A DNA stretch of 48,648 bases, from the NCBI GenBank assembly GCA_028343845.1, contig JAOLZO010000018.1:1-48648 (forward strand), given 5' to 3'. Position 1 is the first letter of the stretch. Each line of letters opens with the position of its first letter. Made by a program: the position numbers and the translations under genes. Under the pieces are notes generated by a model. That model did no database searches, was not told where the DNA came from, and saw only the letters and a program-made list of their open reading frames with translations. This stretch comes from Verrucomicrobiota bacterium (GTDB taxonomy: Bacteria > Verrucomicrobiota > Verrucomicrobiia > Opitutales > Seribacteraceae). Of the stretch, positions 25,151-32,884 are shown piece after piece.

Positions 25151-26506
25151 TTACTTCTTGGTTTTCTTCTTAATTGGTTTGTTCGGGGCTTCTTCTTTGG
25201 GCAACCACTTTTTGAACCGGCTCAGGTCTGAAACTGCGGCCAGGTTCTTCCATTCGTAGGGATCCTTTTTGTGGTCATAGTATTCCTCGGATCCGTCGGC
25301 ATATCGAATGTACCTTTCGGTTGCCGTCCGCACGGAATGATTTCCTCTTCCGTGCGTAGTGATGGCGGGGTGTTTCCATTTAGATTTCGGGTTTCGTAAG
25401 AGAGCAGAGATGTCGTGACCGCTCACATGGTCAGGTTTTTTAACTCCTGTCAGCGAACATAGAGTTGGGTAAATGCTCATGGTGTCGACAGGTTGACTGC
25501 ATCTCGTTCCCGGCTTGGTAACGCCCGGAGCCACCCAAATCATCGGAATGCGGGTAGTTTCCTCCCAGAGGGCAAATTTTCTCCAATGCTGTTTTTCGCC
25601 AAGTGACCACCCGTGATCGCTCCAGAAAACGATGATGGTATTTTTTCGGTCGGGGCTTTTTTCGAAGGCATCGAGGATTCTGCCCACGTTCATGTCGGTG
25701 TAGGCGCAGGTGGCGAGGTAAGATTGGATCGCTGCTTTCCAGCGCCCGCTTTTCAAAAACTTGGCATGGTCTGCCTGTGGATTGGCCATTTTAATTCCGG
25801 CCGGAGGAATGTCATCGAGATCATCTTCGATATGAGGCGGAAGCTTAATTTTATCGAGGGGGAAATCCTCGTAATATTTGCGGGGAGCCACAAAGGCGAG
25901 GTGTGGCTTGTAGAGCCCGCAGGCGATGAAGTAGGGCTTTTTACGCCTCTTGGAAAGTCGTTCCACGCAGTAATCAACCGAATGCCAGTCCACAATGTCT
26001 TCATCCTTTAAATCCGGGAAGGTTTTCTCAACGTGGTAACCGTCGTACTTGTCGACTCCCGGACCGTTCCCGGACAATTTGCCTTTATTCATGTAATCAC
26101 TCCACTCCTCGTTCAACACATCCATTTGGTGGTAAATCTTACCAGCCCCGGAAACATAGTATCCGGCTTGTAAAAACTGGGCGGACAATCCCTCTCCGGG
26201 TTTTTGGTATTTCCGCCAAGCGTGTCCGTTTTTGTAACATCCGCTTACCCATGGGCGCCGGCCACTCATGAGAGCGCAACGCGAAGGTTCGCAGGCAGGG
26301 ACAGCCGTGTGTGCGTTGGTAAAGGTGATGCCCATGGAAGCCAAACGATCGATATTCGGTGTTTTGGCCTGTGGGTTGCGACCCAGGTGACTCACCCAGT
26401 GGTTCAGGTCATCGACCGCAATAAAGAGAACGTTGGGCCGATCGTCGGCAGAGACGATGCAGGTGGTTAAGAAGGCAAAAAAGAGAGTCAGGAAGTGTCG
26501 TTTCAT
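25151..26506 (-). CDS. Secreted sulfatase, iduronate-2-sulfatase-like
   Basis: A 451-residue sulfatase. The ATG at 26506 starts a signal peptide (KRHFLTLFFAFLTTCIVSA) directly before RPNVLFIAVDDLNHWV; the open frame back to 26602 has no leader. The formylglycine motif is CEPSR at 72-76. Other key elements are VDDLN for metal binding, GAGKIYHQ in place of GKWHLG, ACGLYKPHLAF, and SDHGWSLGEKQHWRKFALWEE, all typical of the iduronate-2-sulfatase-like group. A uronate-linked sulfate is a plausible target (inference). The Lys-rich end (KPIKKKTKK) is odd. It is divergent from the next sulfatase gene. Confidence 0.92.
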   Translation of the reverse strand: MKRHFLTLFFAFLTTCIVSADDRPNVLFIAVDDLNHWVSHLGRNPQAKTPNIDRLASMGITFTNAHTAVPACEPSRCALMSGRRPWVSGCYKNGHAWRKYQKPGEGLSAQFLQAGYYVSGAGKIYHQMDVLNEEWSDYMNKGKLSGNGPGVDKYDGYHVEKTFPDLKDEDIVDWHSVDYCVERLSKRRKKPYFIACGLYKPHLAFVAPRKYYEDFPLDKIKLPPHIEDDLDDIPPAGIKMANPQADHAKFLKSGRWKAAIQSYLATCAYTDMNVGRILDAFEKSPDRKNTIIVFWSDHGWSLGEKQHWRKFALWEETTRIPMIWVAPGVTKPGTRCSQPVDTMSIYPTLCSLTGVKKPDHVSGHDISALLRNPKSKWKHPAITTHGRGNHSVRTATERYIRYADGSEEYYDHKKDPYEWKNLAAVSDLSRFKKWLPKEEAPNKPIKKKTKK

Positions 26507-26595
26507 AGTGAATGTTTTTCCAAGGGCCGTTTCGTTCATGCACGGCTCGCCAAGCAGGTAAGTAAAAGTATGAAATTCAATCGTCTGGGGAATGA

Positions 26596-26620
26596 CTTGC
26601 ATGGCAAGATTAAATTAATC
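26596..26620. promoter_or_regulatory. Two adjacent palindromes between divergent sulfatase genes
   Basis: CTTGC-ATG-GCAAG (26596-26608) is followed directly by GATTAA-A-TTAATC (26608-26620). Both are perfect short inverted repeats and lie about midway in the 207-base region between the starts of the two divergent sulfatase genes. They may be operators that control both genes. Confidence 0.4.
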
Positions 26621-26713
26621 ATCTTCTCGGTACGTGTTTCTCGATCTTTCGAAAATCCTTCTAAACCTTAGATCAGCTCTTTGTTTGCACCGCACCAAAG
26701 CCTTTCCTCTCTT

Positions 26714-28111
26714 ATGAACCTGACGCTTCGATCATTCCTTCCCGCTCTTCTTTTTGCCGCCACTTGTTTAGGAACTATTGGAAAGCCCAACCTGGTGGTC
26801 TTCATCTCCGACGACCTGGGTCGCCTGGACACTTCCATTCACGGATCGAAGGACGTTCGGACGCCCACCATGGATCTTCTTGCCACCCGCGGCATGACCT
26901 TCGACGACGCCTATGTCGCCTCGCCATCCTGTTGCCCGAGCCGCTTCTCCTTGCTCACCGGCTTGATGCCGGCCCGTCACGGAGCTCACCCCAACCACAG
27001 CCAAGTCAAGCCAGGCACCAAGTTTCTAATGCCCATACTCAAGAACATGGGATATCACATCGCTTCCTTCGGCAAGGTTGCGCATGGCAACAGGGACTTC
27101 GAAGGCATGGACTTCAACAATCCCAAACGAACGGGCATGTCCGTGGAGGTGGAAAAGTATTTCGGCAAGACCAAGATCGAGGGTCCCGTTTGCCTGCTGG
27201 TCGGGGATCGCCGGCCCCACGTCGAATGGACCAAGGAAATGAACTACGACCCCAAGAAGGTGACCTTGCCTCCTTTCTTTATCGATACCAAGGAGACCCG
27301 CGAGCACTGGGCCCGTTACCTGACCGACATAGAAGGCATGGACGAGGAAATGGGCCGGGTCCTGAAATTCGCCAAGAAGAAGTTCGGAGATAATTTCATC
27401 TTTTTGTTCACCAGCGATCACGGTGGACAATGGCCCTTCGGCAAATGGAACCTCTACGACTATGGTACGCGGGTCCCTTTGCAGGTCTACTGGCCCGGCA
27501 AGATCAAGGCGGGCCTCCGGACCAATGCCATGGTCAGCTGGGTGGACATTCTTCCTACTCTGATCGACTTGGCTGGCGGAAAGGTTCCGAAGGGCATCGA
27601 TGGTCAATCCTTCGCCCCGGTTCTGCTTGGAAAAAAGAAAGTTCATCGCGACAAGATCTTCACCACCAATACGGGCGACAAGGAAATGAACGTCTTCCCC
27701 ATCCGAAGCGTCCGCATGGGCAAGTACAAGTATATCCATAACCTAACCCCCGATGCCTATCACACCAACCATTCCGACCGCTTGCGCTCGGACGGACGTG
27801 GAGCGTACTGGCACTCTTGGTACAAGGCCGCCAAGACCGATCCTAAGGCCGCGGCCATCGTGAAGAGATACCATGTCCGTCCCGAGTTCGAGCTATTCGA
27901 CTTGGAAAAAGACCCGAACGAACTCAAGAACCTGACCGACCACCCCAAGCACAAGGCCAAGTTGGCCGAACTAAAAACCGAGTTGAAGAAATGGACCACC
28001 GCGCAAGGTGACGACCTCAAACCTCATCAAGCCCCCTACCCGACTTCCGCACCGATCCCCGAGATCAACCGTCAGCCCAAGAAAAAGAAACCGAAACCAC
28101 ACTCAAAGTGA
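26714..28111 (+). CDS. Secreted sulfatase, heparan N-sulfatase (sulfamidase)-like
   Basis: A 465-residue sulfatase. The ATG at 26714 gives a signal peptide (NLTLRSFLPALLFAATCLG) shortly before KPNLVVFISDDLGRLD. The formylglycine motif is CCPSR at 73-77, with the first Cys as the modified residue. GKVAHG replaces GKWHLG, and the active-site SDHGGQWPFGKWNLYDYG and RPHVEW segments fit the sulfamidase (SGSH)-like group, which acts on N-sulfo-glucosamine in animals but has broader use in bacteria. The C-terminus is a Pro/Lys-rich tail (QPKKKKPKPHSK). The ORF is open upstream to 26681. Confidence 0.92.
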   Translation: MNLTLRSFLPALLFAATCLGTIGKPNLVVFISDDLGRLDTSIHGSKDVRTPTMDLLATRGMTFDDAYVASPSCCPSRFSLLTGLMPARHGAHPNHSQVKPGTKFLMPILKNMGYHIASFGKVAHGNRDFEGMDFNNPKRTGMSVEVEKYFGKTKIEGPVCLLVGDRRPHVEWTKEMNYDPKKVTLPPFFIDTKETREHWARYLTDIEGMDEEMGRVLKFAKKKFGDNFIFLFTSDHGGQWPFGKWNLYDYGTRVPLQVYWPGKIKAGLRTNAMVSWVDILPTLIDLAGGKVPKGIDGQSFAPVLLGKKKVHRDKIFTTNTGDKEMNVFPIRSVRMGKYKYIHNLTPDAYHTNHSDRLRSDGRGAYWHSWYKAAKTDPKAAAIVKRYHVRPEFELFDLEKDPNELKNLTDHPKHKAKLAELKTELKKWTTAQGDDLKPHQAPYPTSAPIPEINRQPKKKKPKPHSK

Positions 28112-28129
28112 GAGGCCGCCGAGGCCCCG

Positions 28130-30865
28130 TCACTTTACGATGGAACGGGGGATCTGGCCGTGTTTGCGGGCCCGCATTTCCGCAAGAATAAGCCGGTTGA
28201 TCAGGAGGTCCCGCTCGTGAGCCCCTTCAGCCAGCGCTCGGAGCACCTTATCTTTCAACTCAGCATTATATTCCGTGAACATGAGCAGCGGGTGTATGCG
28301 AACCCCTCCGATTCCATCGACGGGGTCTACGTTCGGATGCTTGGAGGCCCGGGGAAGAGGCCTCCATTGGTTGTATTTCGGCAGCACCATCTCGTTGAAA
28401 GTACGGGCTAGATCACCCATCCGTTTGGGAGTCATGATGTGCCTATAACGCTGAGACTCGTAGTGCATGTAGAACGACTTCATCGTAAAGTTCATGTGTG
28501 CGCGGTCTTCACCACGCACCTGGCCTTTTCCACGCGGCGTGTTGGTATCATAATCCTTGGCCATCGGGTTCACGCAATTAGGTTGGTATCCCCAAGCGCG
28601 GTACCACTTGTCCGGTTCCTTCAGGTACTGTCCGTCATGACCGGGAGCATAGAACTGGAAGGTATTGAACCAACTCTTGAGGATCTTCTCGGCACAGGCA
28701 TCGATCGCCTTGGCAGAAGTTTCGTCGCCAAAGGTCTCGGCCGCCCGAGCCGCAAATCCGGCGCAGGAAGTTGCGGCCACGAAACGATTGATTCCCGCAC
28801 GCCGTTCTTTCGGGATGGGCGTGGGATTCGTCTGCAAGAAGACCGTCATCGCTTCTTCGTCTTTAACCGCACGCCGTGCCTGCTCCCAAGCTTCCCGTTC
28901 CAATAGGTACCGATCGTTATCCTTGTGGAACGCCTTGTAATTCTCCCAGATGAATTCGGTCTGAAAATTGAACAGCTTATGGTCCTTGTAGTCGGTGTAG
29001 TTTAGGGCCAGTTCTCGGACGTAACGTTCAGCCCGTTGACGATAGGTTGCCCCGAGCCTGCATGGATCGCCATCGGGAACGATCTCGTTCCAGATCTCGG
29101 GATAAAGGGAGATGCAGTAAGCCGCTAGGGAAGGCGTGATCATGCGTGCATTGGCCGCATCGCTAGTGTGCGAAATCTCATTGCGGACGTACTCATGCCG
29201 GGCATTGAAGTACTTGCCGTCTTGATCCGCCTCCGATTGGAAGCCTCCCTCGGGGAATACGCAGAAGTCATGCAGGTTAAGGTAGCGTTGGTACGATCCG
29301 CCGAACCGGACGCCATACTTGGTTCCGTTCACCTCGAATCCGTTGCGCATAAGGATGGCCGGGTCCGCAATGCGGAGCAGATGATCCAGAACCTCTTGGC
29401 GACGGGTGATCAGGAAGATCCTGGCCGGTATGGCCCAATCCGGAAGGGAGAAAATGGGGTCCGCCCGGGTACCGAACCCATGGGCGTTGTAGCCGGCGAC
29501 GTAGCCCGCCAGCGCTTCGCTCTCGGTATTAGACAGGGGCTTGCTCAGGTCGGTCGACAAGACATCGGCCAAGGCCTTCGGATCTTTGGTTCGCGTACCG
29601 GGAAATCCGGGCGTATTGGGGCGTCCATGGGGATGGCGGGGCGCAGGAACAAAAGCTCTTAGCTCAGCTAGGTCAGCCGCCTTTAGCCTGCCTTTGCGAA
29701 ACTGGCTGATCAGCGATTTCCCTCGGGCAAAAAGGCTGAGCTTCGAAGCCTTTCCCAACCCGCTGATGACAAAGCTTCCCTTGCGCCCGCAGGCAAACCA
29801 TTCGATACGATCGCCGGTTCGCGCTATGAGGATCGTTTCGGGCCCGAGATCCTTTGAGACCCGGGCTGTGTACATCATGTAATCGGGGGTGCGGAAGGGA
29901 TTAATGGCGCTCCCGTCGTCGCGCTTTTTGTTGCGGTTTCCATGGCGCCCCAGAACGAATAACTGACCATCCACGGCAAAACCTGCATACGCCCTTGGAT
30001 CAATGATGCTAAGGGTCAGAGCCGCCGCATCTCCAGCTGCCAACGTCAACCCTTCGAGATCGTAGAGAGTATAGCCGGCATTGTCCTTGGGGATGAATTG
30101 AGCCAGTGCAGAAAACGCAGCCCCACTGTTTTCCAGCGAGCCCGCCTCGGGTGCCGGTTTGCGGTAACGGAAATCCTTATAGCCTCGAATGACGAAACGA
30201 TGGTTTCCCTCGGTATCCAAGGTCTCTACCAGCGGTAGGTGCCGCGCGATCGCCTCCGCGCCAGTTCGACGGGTTGGTGAAATTTGAATGGACGCATTGT
30301 CCAGGAGGTTCCGGCCCCGGTAGCGGGCGGTTAGACCGATGCGTTTTCCGACGTGGGGATGACCTTTCTCGACGGAGAAGGTAAGGGTCTGTCGAAACAG
30401 TTCGTCGCTGCGTGCCGTGTATTGGGCGGTGCCCAAGGGCAGCCGCCGGTCCTTGTCGATCGCATACACGTCGAGGTAGTACATAGCCTCCCCGCCGTTG
30501 CCGTTCTGGGCGATGAGCGAAACCTGGTACTGCTTGCCCGACTCAATCGCAACCGCGCTTTCCGTAGTTGCGTTGATGTAGCCATCGCTGCTGATTTGCA
30601 GCAGGCGCTGGTTGTTCGAGCGGTCCAGCAGGGAAGCGACCGGATGGCTCTCCCAGCCGCCGGCGCTGCGAAACTGCCGGGACTGGCCGAGTCGTTCGAA
30701 TACTGGTCCGGAAGGAATCACCTGAGCCCGGGCATCCTTGCGCCCTCCAATGCTCCACCCTTCGAAATTTCCGGATTCGAAACCGGGGTTGGGAAAATCC
30801 TGAGCCGCAAGGTGTACGACGGCCAGCAACCATATAGACAACCAACCCGCACTCGAACGATTCAT
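28130..30865 (-). CDS. Large secreted protein of unknown family, possible toroid-type lyase or hydrolase
   Basis: A 911-residue protein with a signal peptide (AGWLSIWLLAVVHLAAQ). The first 190 residues look like a carbohydrate-binding beta-sandwich: FPNPGFESGNFEGW, ESGKQYQVSLIAQNGNGGEA, RGRNLLDNASIQI. A second beta-rich part (about 215-390) contains YTLYDLEGLTLAAGD and TPDYMMYTARVSKDLGPE. The C-terminal half is mainly helical, with aromatic-rich segments such as YLNLHDFCVFPEGGFQSE, HEYVRNEISHTSD and FQTEFIWENYKAFHKD, as in alpha/alpha-toroid polysaccharide lyases. I cannot place it in a named family. It lies between two groups of sulfatase and DUF1080 genes and ends 18 bases from the convergent sulfatase gene, so a role in glycan cleavage is likely but inferred. 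Confidence 0.8.
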   Translation of the reverse strand: MNRSSAGWLSIWLLAVVHLAAQDFPNPGFESGNFEGWSIGGRKDARAQVIPSGPVFERLGQSRQFRSAGGWESHPVASLLDRSNNQRLLQISSDGYINATTESAVAIESGKQYQVSLIAQNGNGGEAMYYLDVYAIDKDRRLPLGTAQYTARSDELFRQTLTFSVEKGHPHVGKRIGLTARYRGRNLLDNASIQISPTRRTGAEAIARHLPLVETLDTEGNHRFVIRGYKDFRYRKPAPEAGSLENSGAAFSALAQFIPKDNAGYTLYDLEGLTLAAGDAAALTLSIIDPRAYAGFAVDGQLFVLGRHGNRNKKRDDGSAINPFRTPDYMMYTARVSKDLGPETILIARTGDRIEWFACGRKGSFVISGLGKASKLSLFARGKSLISQFRKGRLKAADLAELRAFVPAPRHPHGRPNTPGFPGTRTKDPKALADVLSTDLSKPLSNTESEALAGYVAGYNAHGFGTRADPIFSLPDWAIPARIFLITRRQEVLDHLLRIADPAILMRNGFEVNGTKYGVRFGGSYQRYLNLHDFCVFPEGGFQSEADQDGKYFNARHEYVRNEISHTSDAANARMITPSLAAYCISLYPEIWNEIVPDGDPCRLGATYRQRAERYVRELALNYTDYKDHKLFNFQTEFIWENYKAFHKDNDRYLLEREAWEQARRAVKDEEAMTVFLQTNPTPIPKERRAGINRFVAATSCAGFAARAAETFGDETSAKAIDACAEKILKSWFNTFQFYAPGHDGQYLKEPDKWYRAWGYQPNCVNPMAKDYDTNTPRGKGQVRGEDRAHMNFTMKSFYMHYESQRYRHIMTPKRMGDLARTFNEMVLPKYNQWRPLPRASKHPNVDPVDGIGGVRIHPLLMFTEYNAELKDKVLRALAEGAHERDLLINRLILAEMRARKHGQIPRSIVK

Positions 30866-30942
30866 TCAGTACTTGGAGAGTCGGAAGATCTTCTAAGCTT
30901 TTGCCGACCGTAACTTTTAGCTTTGGCCGGAAAACCTATTTC

Positions 30943-31710
30943 TCAGCGAGGTTTTCCACCAGAAAGTTTCTTAAGCTCCACCTTGCGGAACTCCACCGGG
31001 TGGCTTTCCGACTGCAAAGAAATGGTACCGCCCTCAAGCAGGGTTCCGTCGTCCAATTGAGGCTTCGTGTATTCCATGACCGTTTCACCATTGACGATAT
31101 GCTTGATCGACTTGCTTCCCCGCACCTCGATCTCAACCGTAACCCACTGGTCCCCGTGGTAAGTCTTGCTCTTGCTGCTTAGGCAGTGGCGCTTGAGCAA
31201 TTTTTTGTTCATCACGACGTCCGTACCCGGTGTGCATAGGTTAGCCGTGGTTCGCTTGCCCTCCCCTTTCCCGCCCAAAAGCTGAACTTCGATGGAGTCG
31301 GGAAAGTCCTGCCCCTTGTCCATGCTCTCGGGTGTTTGGCCGTGAATCATGACCCCACTGTTTCGGAAAGCCCATCCGGGGCCACCGGCTACCTGATCGC
31401 CTAGGAAACGATACTCGACCCGGATGACGTAGTGGGAGAAAGGTGATTTGTAAAAGATATGGCCAAAAGTCTCATCGAATTTCTCGTACTTGTCGTAGGA
31501 TACCCGGATTACCCCGTCCTTCACGGAAAACGTATCGTTGTGGTTGATCCCCGCCTCATGACCGCGGATCTTGATGGTCCAGTCGGACAAATCCTTGCCA
31601 TTGAACAGTTGTATCCACTCGCCATCTTTCTTGGCCGCATGGCCGAAGGATACGAGAAGGAGAAGACCGGCGACTGCTGAGCCGCATTTTGCAATATGTT
31701 TTGTGATCAT
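30943..31710 (-). CDS. Secreted DUF1080 (3-keto-disaccharide hydrolase-like) protein, 255 aa
   Basis: The protein opens with a signal peptide (CGSAVAGLLLLVSFGHA) and then shows the DUF1080 pattern: EWIQLFNGKDLSDWTIK, FSVKDGVIRVSYDKY, VIRVEYRFLGDQV, NSGVMIHGQ and a late GTISLQSESHPVEFRKVEL. It is about 40 residues longer than the DUF1080 protein at 16014-16649 and only distantly similar to it. The fold is a concanavalin A-like jelly roll acting on sugars in the periplasm or outside. It lies 77 bases upstream of the start of the large unknown gene, in the same direction, so the two may be co-transcribed. Confidence 0.88.
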   Translation of the reverse strand: MITKHIAKCGSAVAGLLLLVSFGHAAKKDGEWIQLFNGKDLSDWTIKIRGHEAGINHNDTFSVKDGVIRVSYDKYEKFDETFGHIFYKSPFSHYVIRVEYRFLGDQVAGGPGWAFRNSGVMIHGQTPESMDKGQDFPDSIEVQLLGGKGEGKRTTANLCTPGTDVVMNKKLLKRHCLSSKSKTYHGDQWVTVEIEVRGSKSIKHIVNGETVMEYTKPQLDDGTLLEGGTISLQSESHPVEFRKVELKKLSGGKPR

Positions 31711-31737
31711 AGTAAAAATTTAGGTATTACTCCCTCT

Positions 31738-31980
31738 TCAGCAGCAACTGCAACCGCCACCGCTGGGTTTGGATTTGGGCATGTTGGAGAGAGTGGACTC
31801 GTCGGGCTTTGGCTCCTCGCGCGAAATGAGCCGACGGACGGGAGCGAAGGGAGGAGTTTCCCCCATACGATGCTGGGCAAGGGAACATAAATCGCCCCAA
31901 GTCGTCAAAGTCTCTTTGATGCTATGGCTCACGGTAACGGTTTCGCCGTTGGCGTCGCAGTGGTAGTCGTATGTGATCAT
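31738..31980 (-). CDS. Small FmdB-like protein with altered zinc ribbon and CSCC tail
   Basis: An 80-residue protein. The opening MITYDYHCDANGETVTVSHS and the later APVRRLIS follow the outline of the FmdB-family zinc ribbon (a YxYxC start, a middle knuckle, then VRRLIS). However, the CxxC pairs are missing: only one Cys remains at each knuckle (YHCDAN; GDLCSLAQH). The C-terminus is GGGCSCC, as in many FmdB-like proteins with a Cys tail. It starts 27 bases upstream of the DUF1080 gene on the same strand. A role in metal binding or regulation is possible. Confidence 0.6.
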   Translation of the reverse strand: MITYDYHCDANGETVTVSHSIKETLTTWGDLCSLAQHRMGETPPFAPVRRLISREEPKPDESTLSNMPKSKPSGGGCSCC

Positions 31981-32145
31981 GATTTGTATTGATGAAGTTA
32001 AAAAGGTAAGAAAATTGATACTAAGCTCACATCCAAATGACTAGCCTAAAGTAAGCAAAGGCAGGCAAATCATTTCAGGCTTCCGATTGAATAAACTAAA
32101 CTTTTAAAACCGTAAGGATGGAAATGTTGGAGACGTCACCATATT
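31981..32145. other. Divergent intergenic region
   Basis: This AT-rich 165-base region lies between the small FmdB-like gene (minus) and a secreted protein gene (plus). It should carry both promoters. I see no strong inverted repeat or RNA gene. Confidence 0.4.
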
Positions 32146-32814
32146 ATGAATCACACTAAGAAATTTTACTTCCCGCTCTTTTTGATCTTTTCATTGGGTC
32201 TTTTTGCAGAAGATCCAACCTTCAAATCCGAACTTTTCAAGTCAGGGAAGCTGATTTATTCCGATGATTTTAATGGTGCTATAAACAAAGAGTTCTGGGG
32301 GCAACCCAAAGGGAAGAAGATCGAAGATGGCAAATTGATTATCGGACCGCTTTTCAAATCCAAGGAGGAAGCGATGAAAGCCCTTAAACGAGATCATCAT
32401 CTCGGGCTCGAACCGGTTGCCCACATCAATCGCATACCTGAGAAATTCGTCATGCATTTGCGCTACCAGTTTGCCAAGCCGGAGCTTACCCCTGGGCGTC
32501 CATCCTTTCAAATCGGACACCATATGATTAACCTCGGAATCGTAAAGGAAGGGGGGCACCGGGTAAAACTTCCCGATGGACCCTCCTTCTCCGAGCCCGA
32601 ATCCGAAATGGCATTAAACAAATGGATCGACCTGGTGATGGAATATGAGCTGGGAAAGATCCGGGTCGTGGTAAACGGCAAGGGGAAAACCTACGAGCAT
32701 GAAAAGGTTACGATCATAAACCCAAAGGCCAACGGGAAGCACAGGTTAACCTTCAAGGGCGGTCCGGAATGCAAAATCCTTTTTGATTCAGTCCGGCTTT
32801 GGGATTGCGAGTAG
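32146..32814 (+). CDS. Small secreted protein, possibly concanavalin-like
   Basis: A 222-residue protein with a signal peptide (KKFYFPLFLIFSLGLFAE). The mature part is beta-rich, with LIYSDDFNGAINKEFWGQ near the start, KFVMHLRYQFAKPE, WIDLVMEYELGKIRVVVNGK and a final CKILFDSVRLWDC. The layout, including a DDF(N)G-type opening and late MEYELGKIRVVVNG strands, recalls the DUF1080/LamG-type jelly roll, but the NGKDLSDW hallmark is absent. It precedes DUF1592 protein 3 by 70 bases on the same strand. Function unknown. Confidence 0.7.
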   Translation: MNHTKKFYFPLFLIFSLGLFAEDPTFKSELFKSGKLIYSDDFNGAINKEFWGQPKGKKIEDGKLIIGPLFKSKEEAMKALKRDHHLGLEPVAHINRIPEKFVMHLRYQFAKPELTPGRPSFQIGHHMINLGIVKEGGHRVKLPDGPSFSEPESEMALNKWIDLVMEYELGKIRVVVNGKGKTYEHEKVTIINPKANGKHRLTFKGGPECKILFDSVRLWDCE

Positions 32815-32884
32815 GATAAAAGCCACACCACCCCCACCATTTTCTTCACTCCCTTTATCTTTTTCTTGATTTGGTCACGAGCGT

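Noticed and set aside
28100-28130. GGCC-rich stretch between convergent genes as a terminator
   Set aside because: Only a four-base stem with no T-run can be formed.
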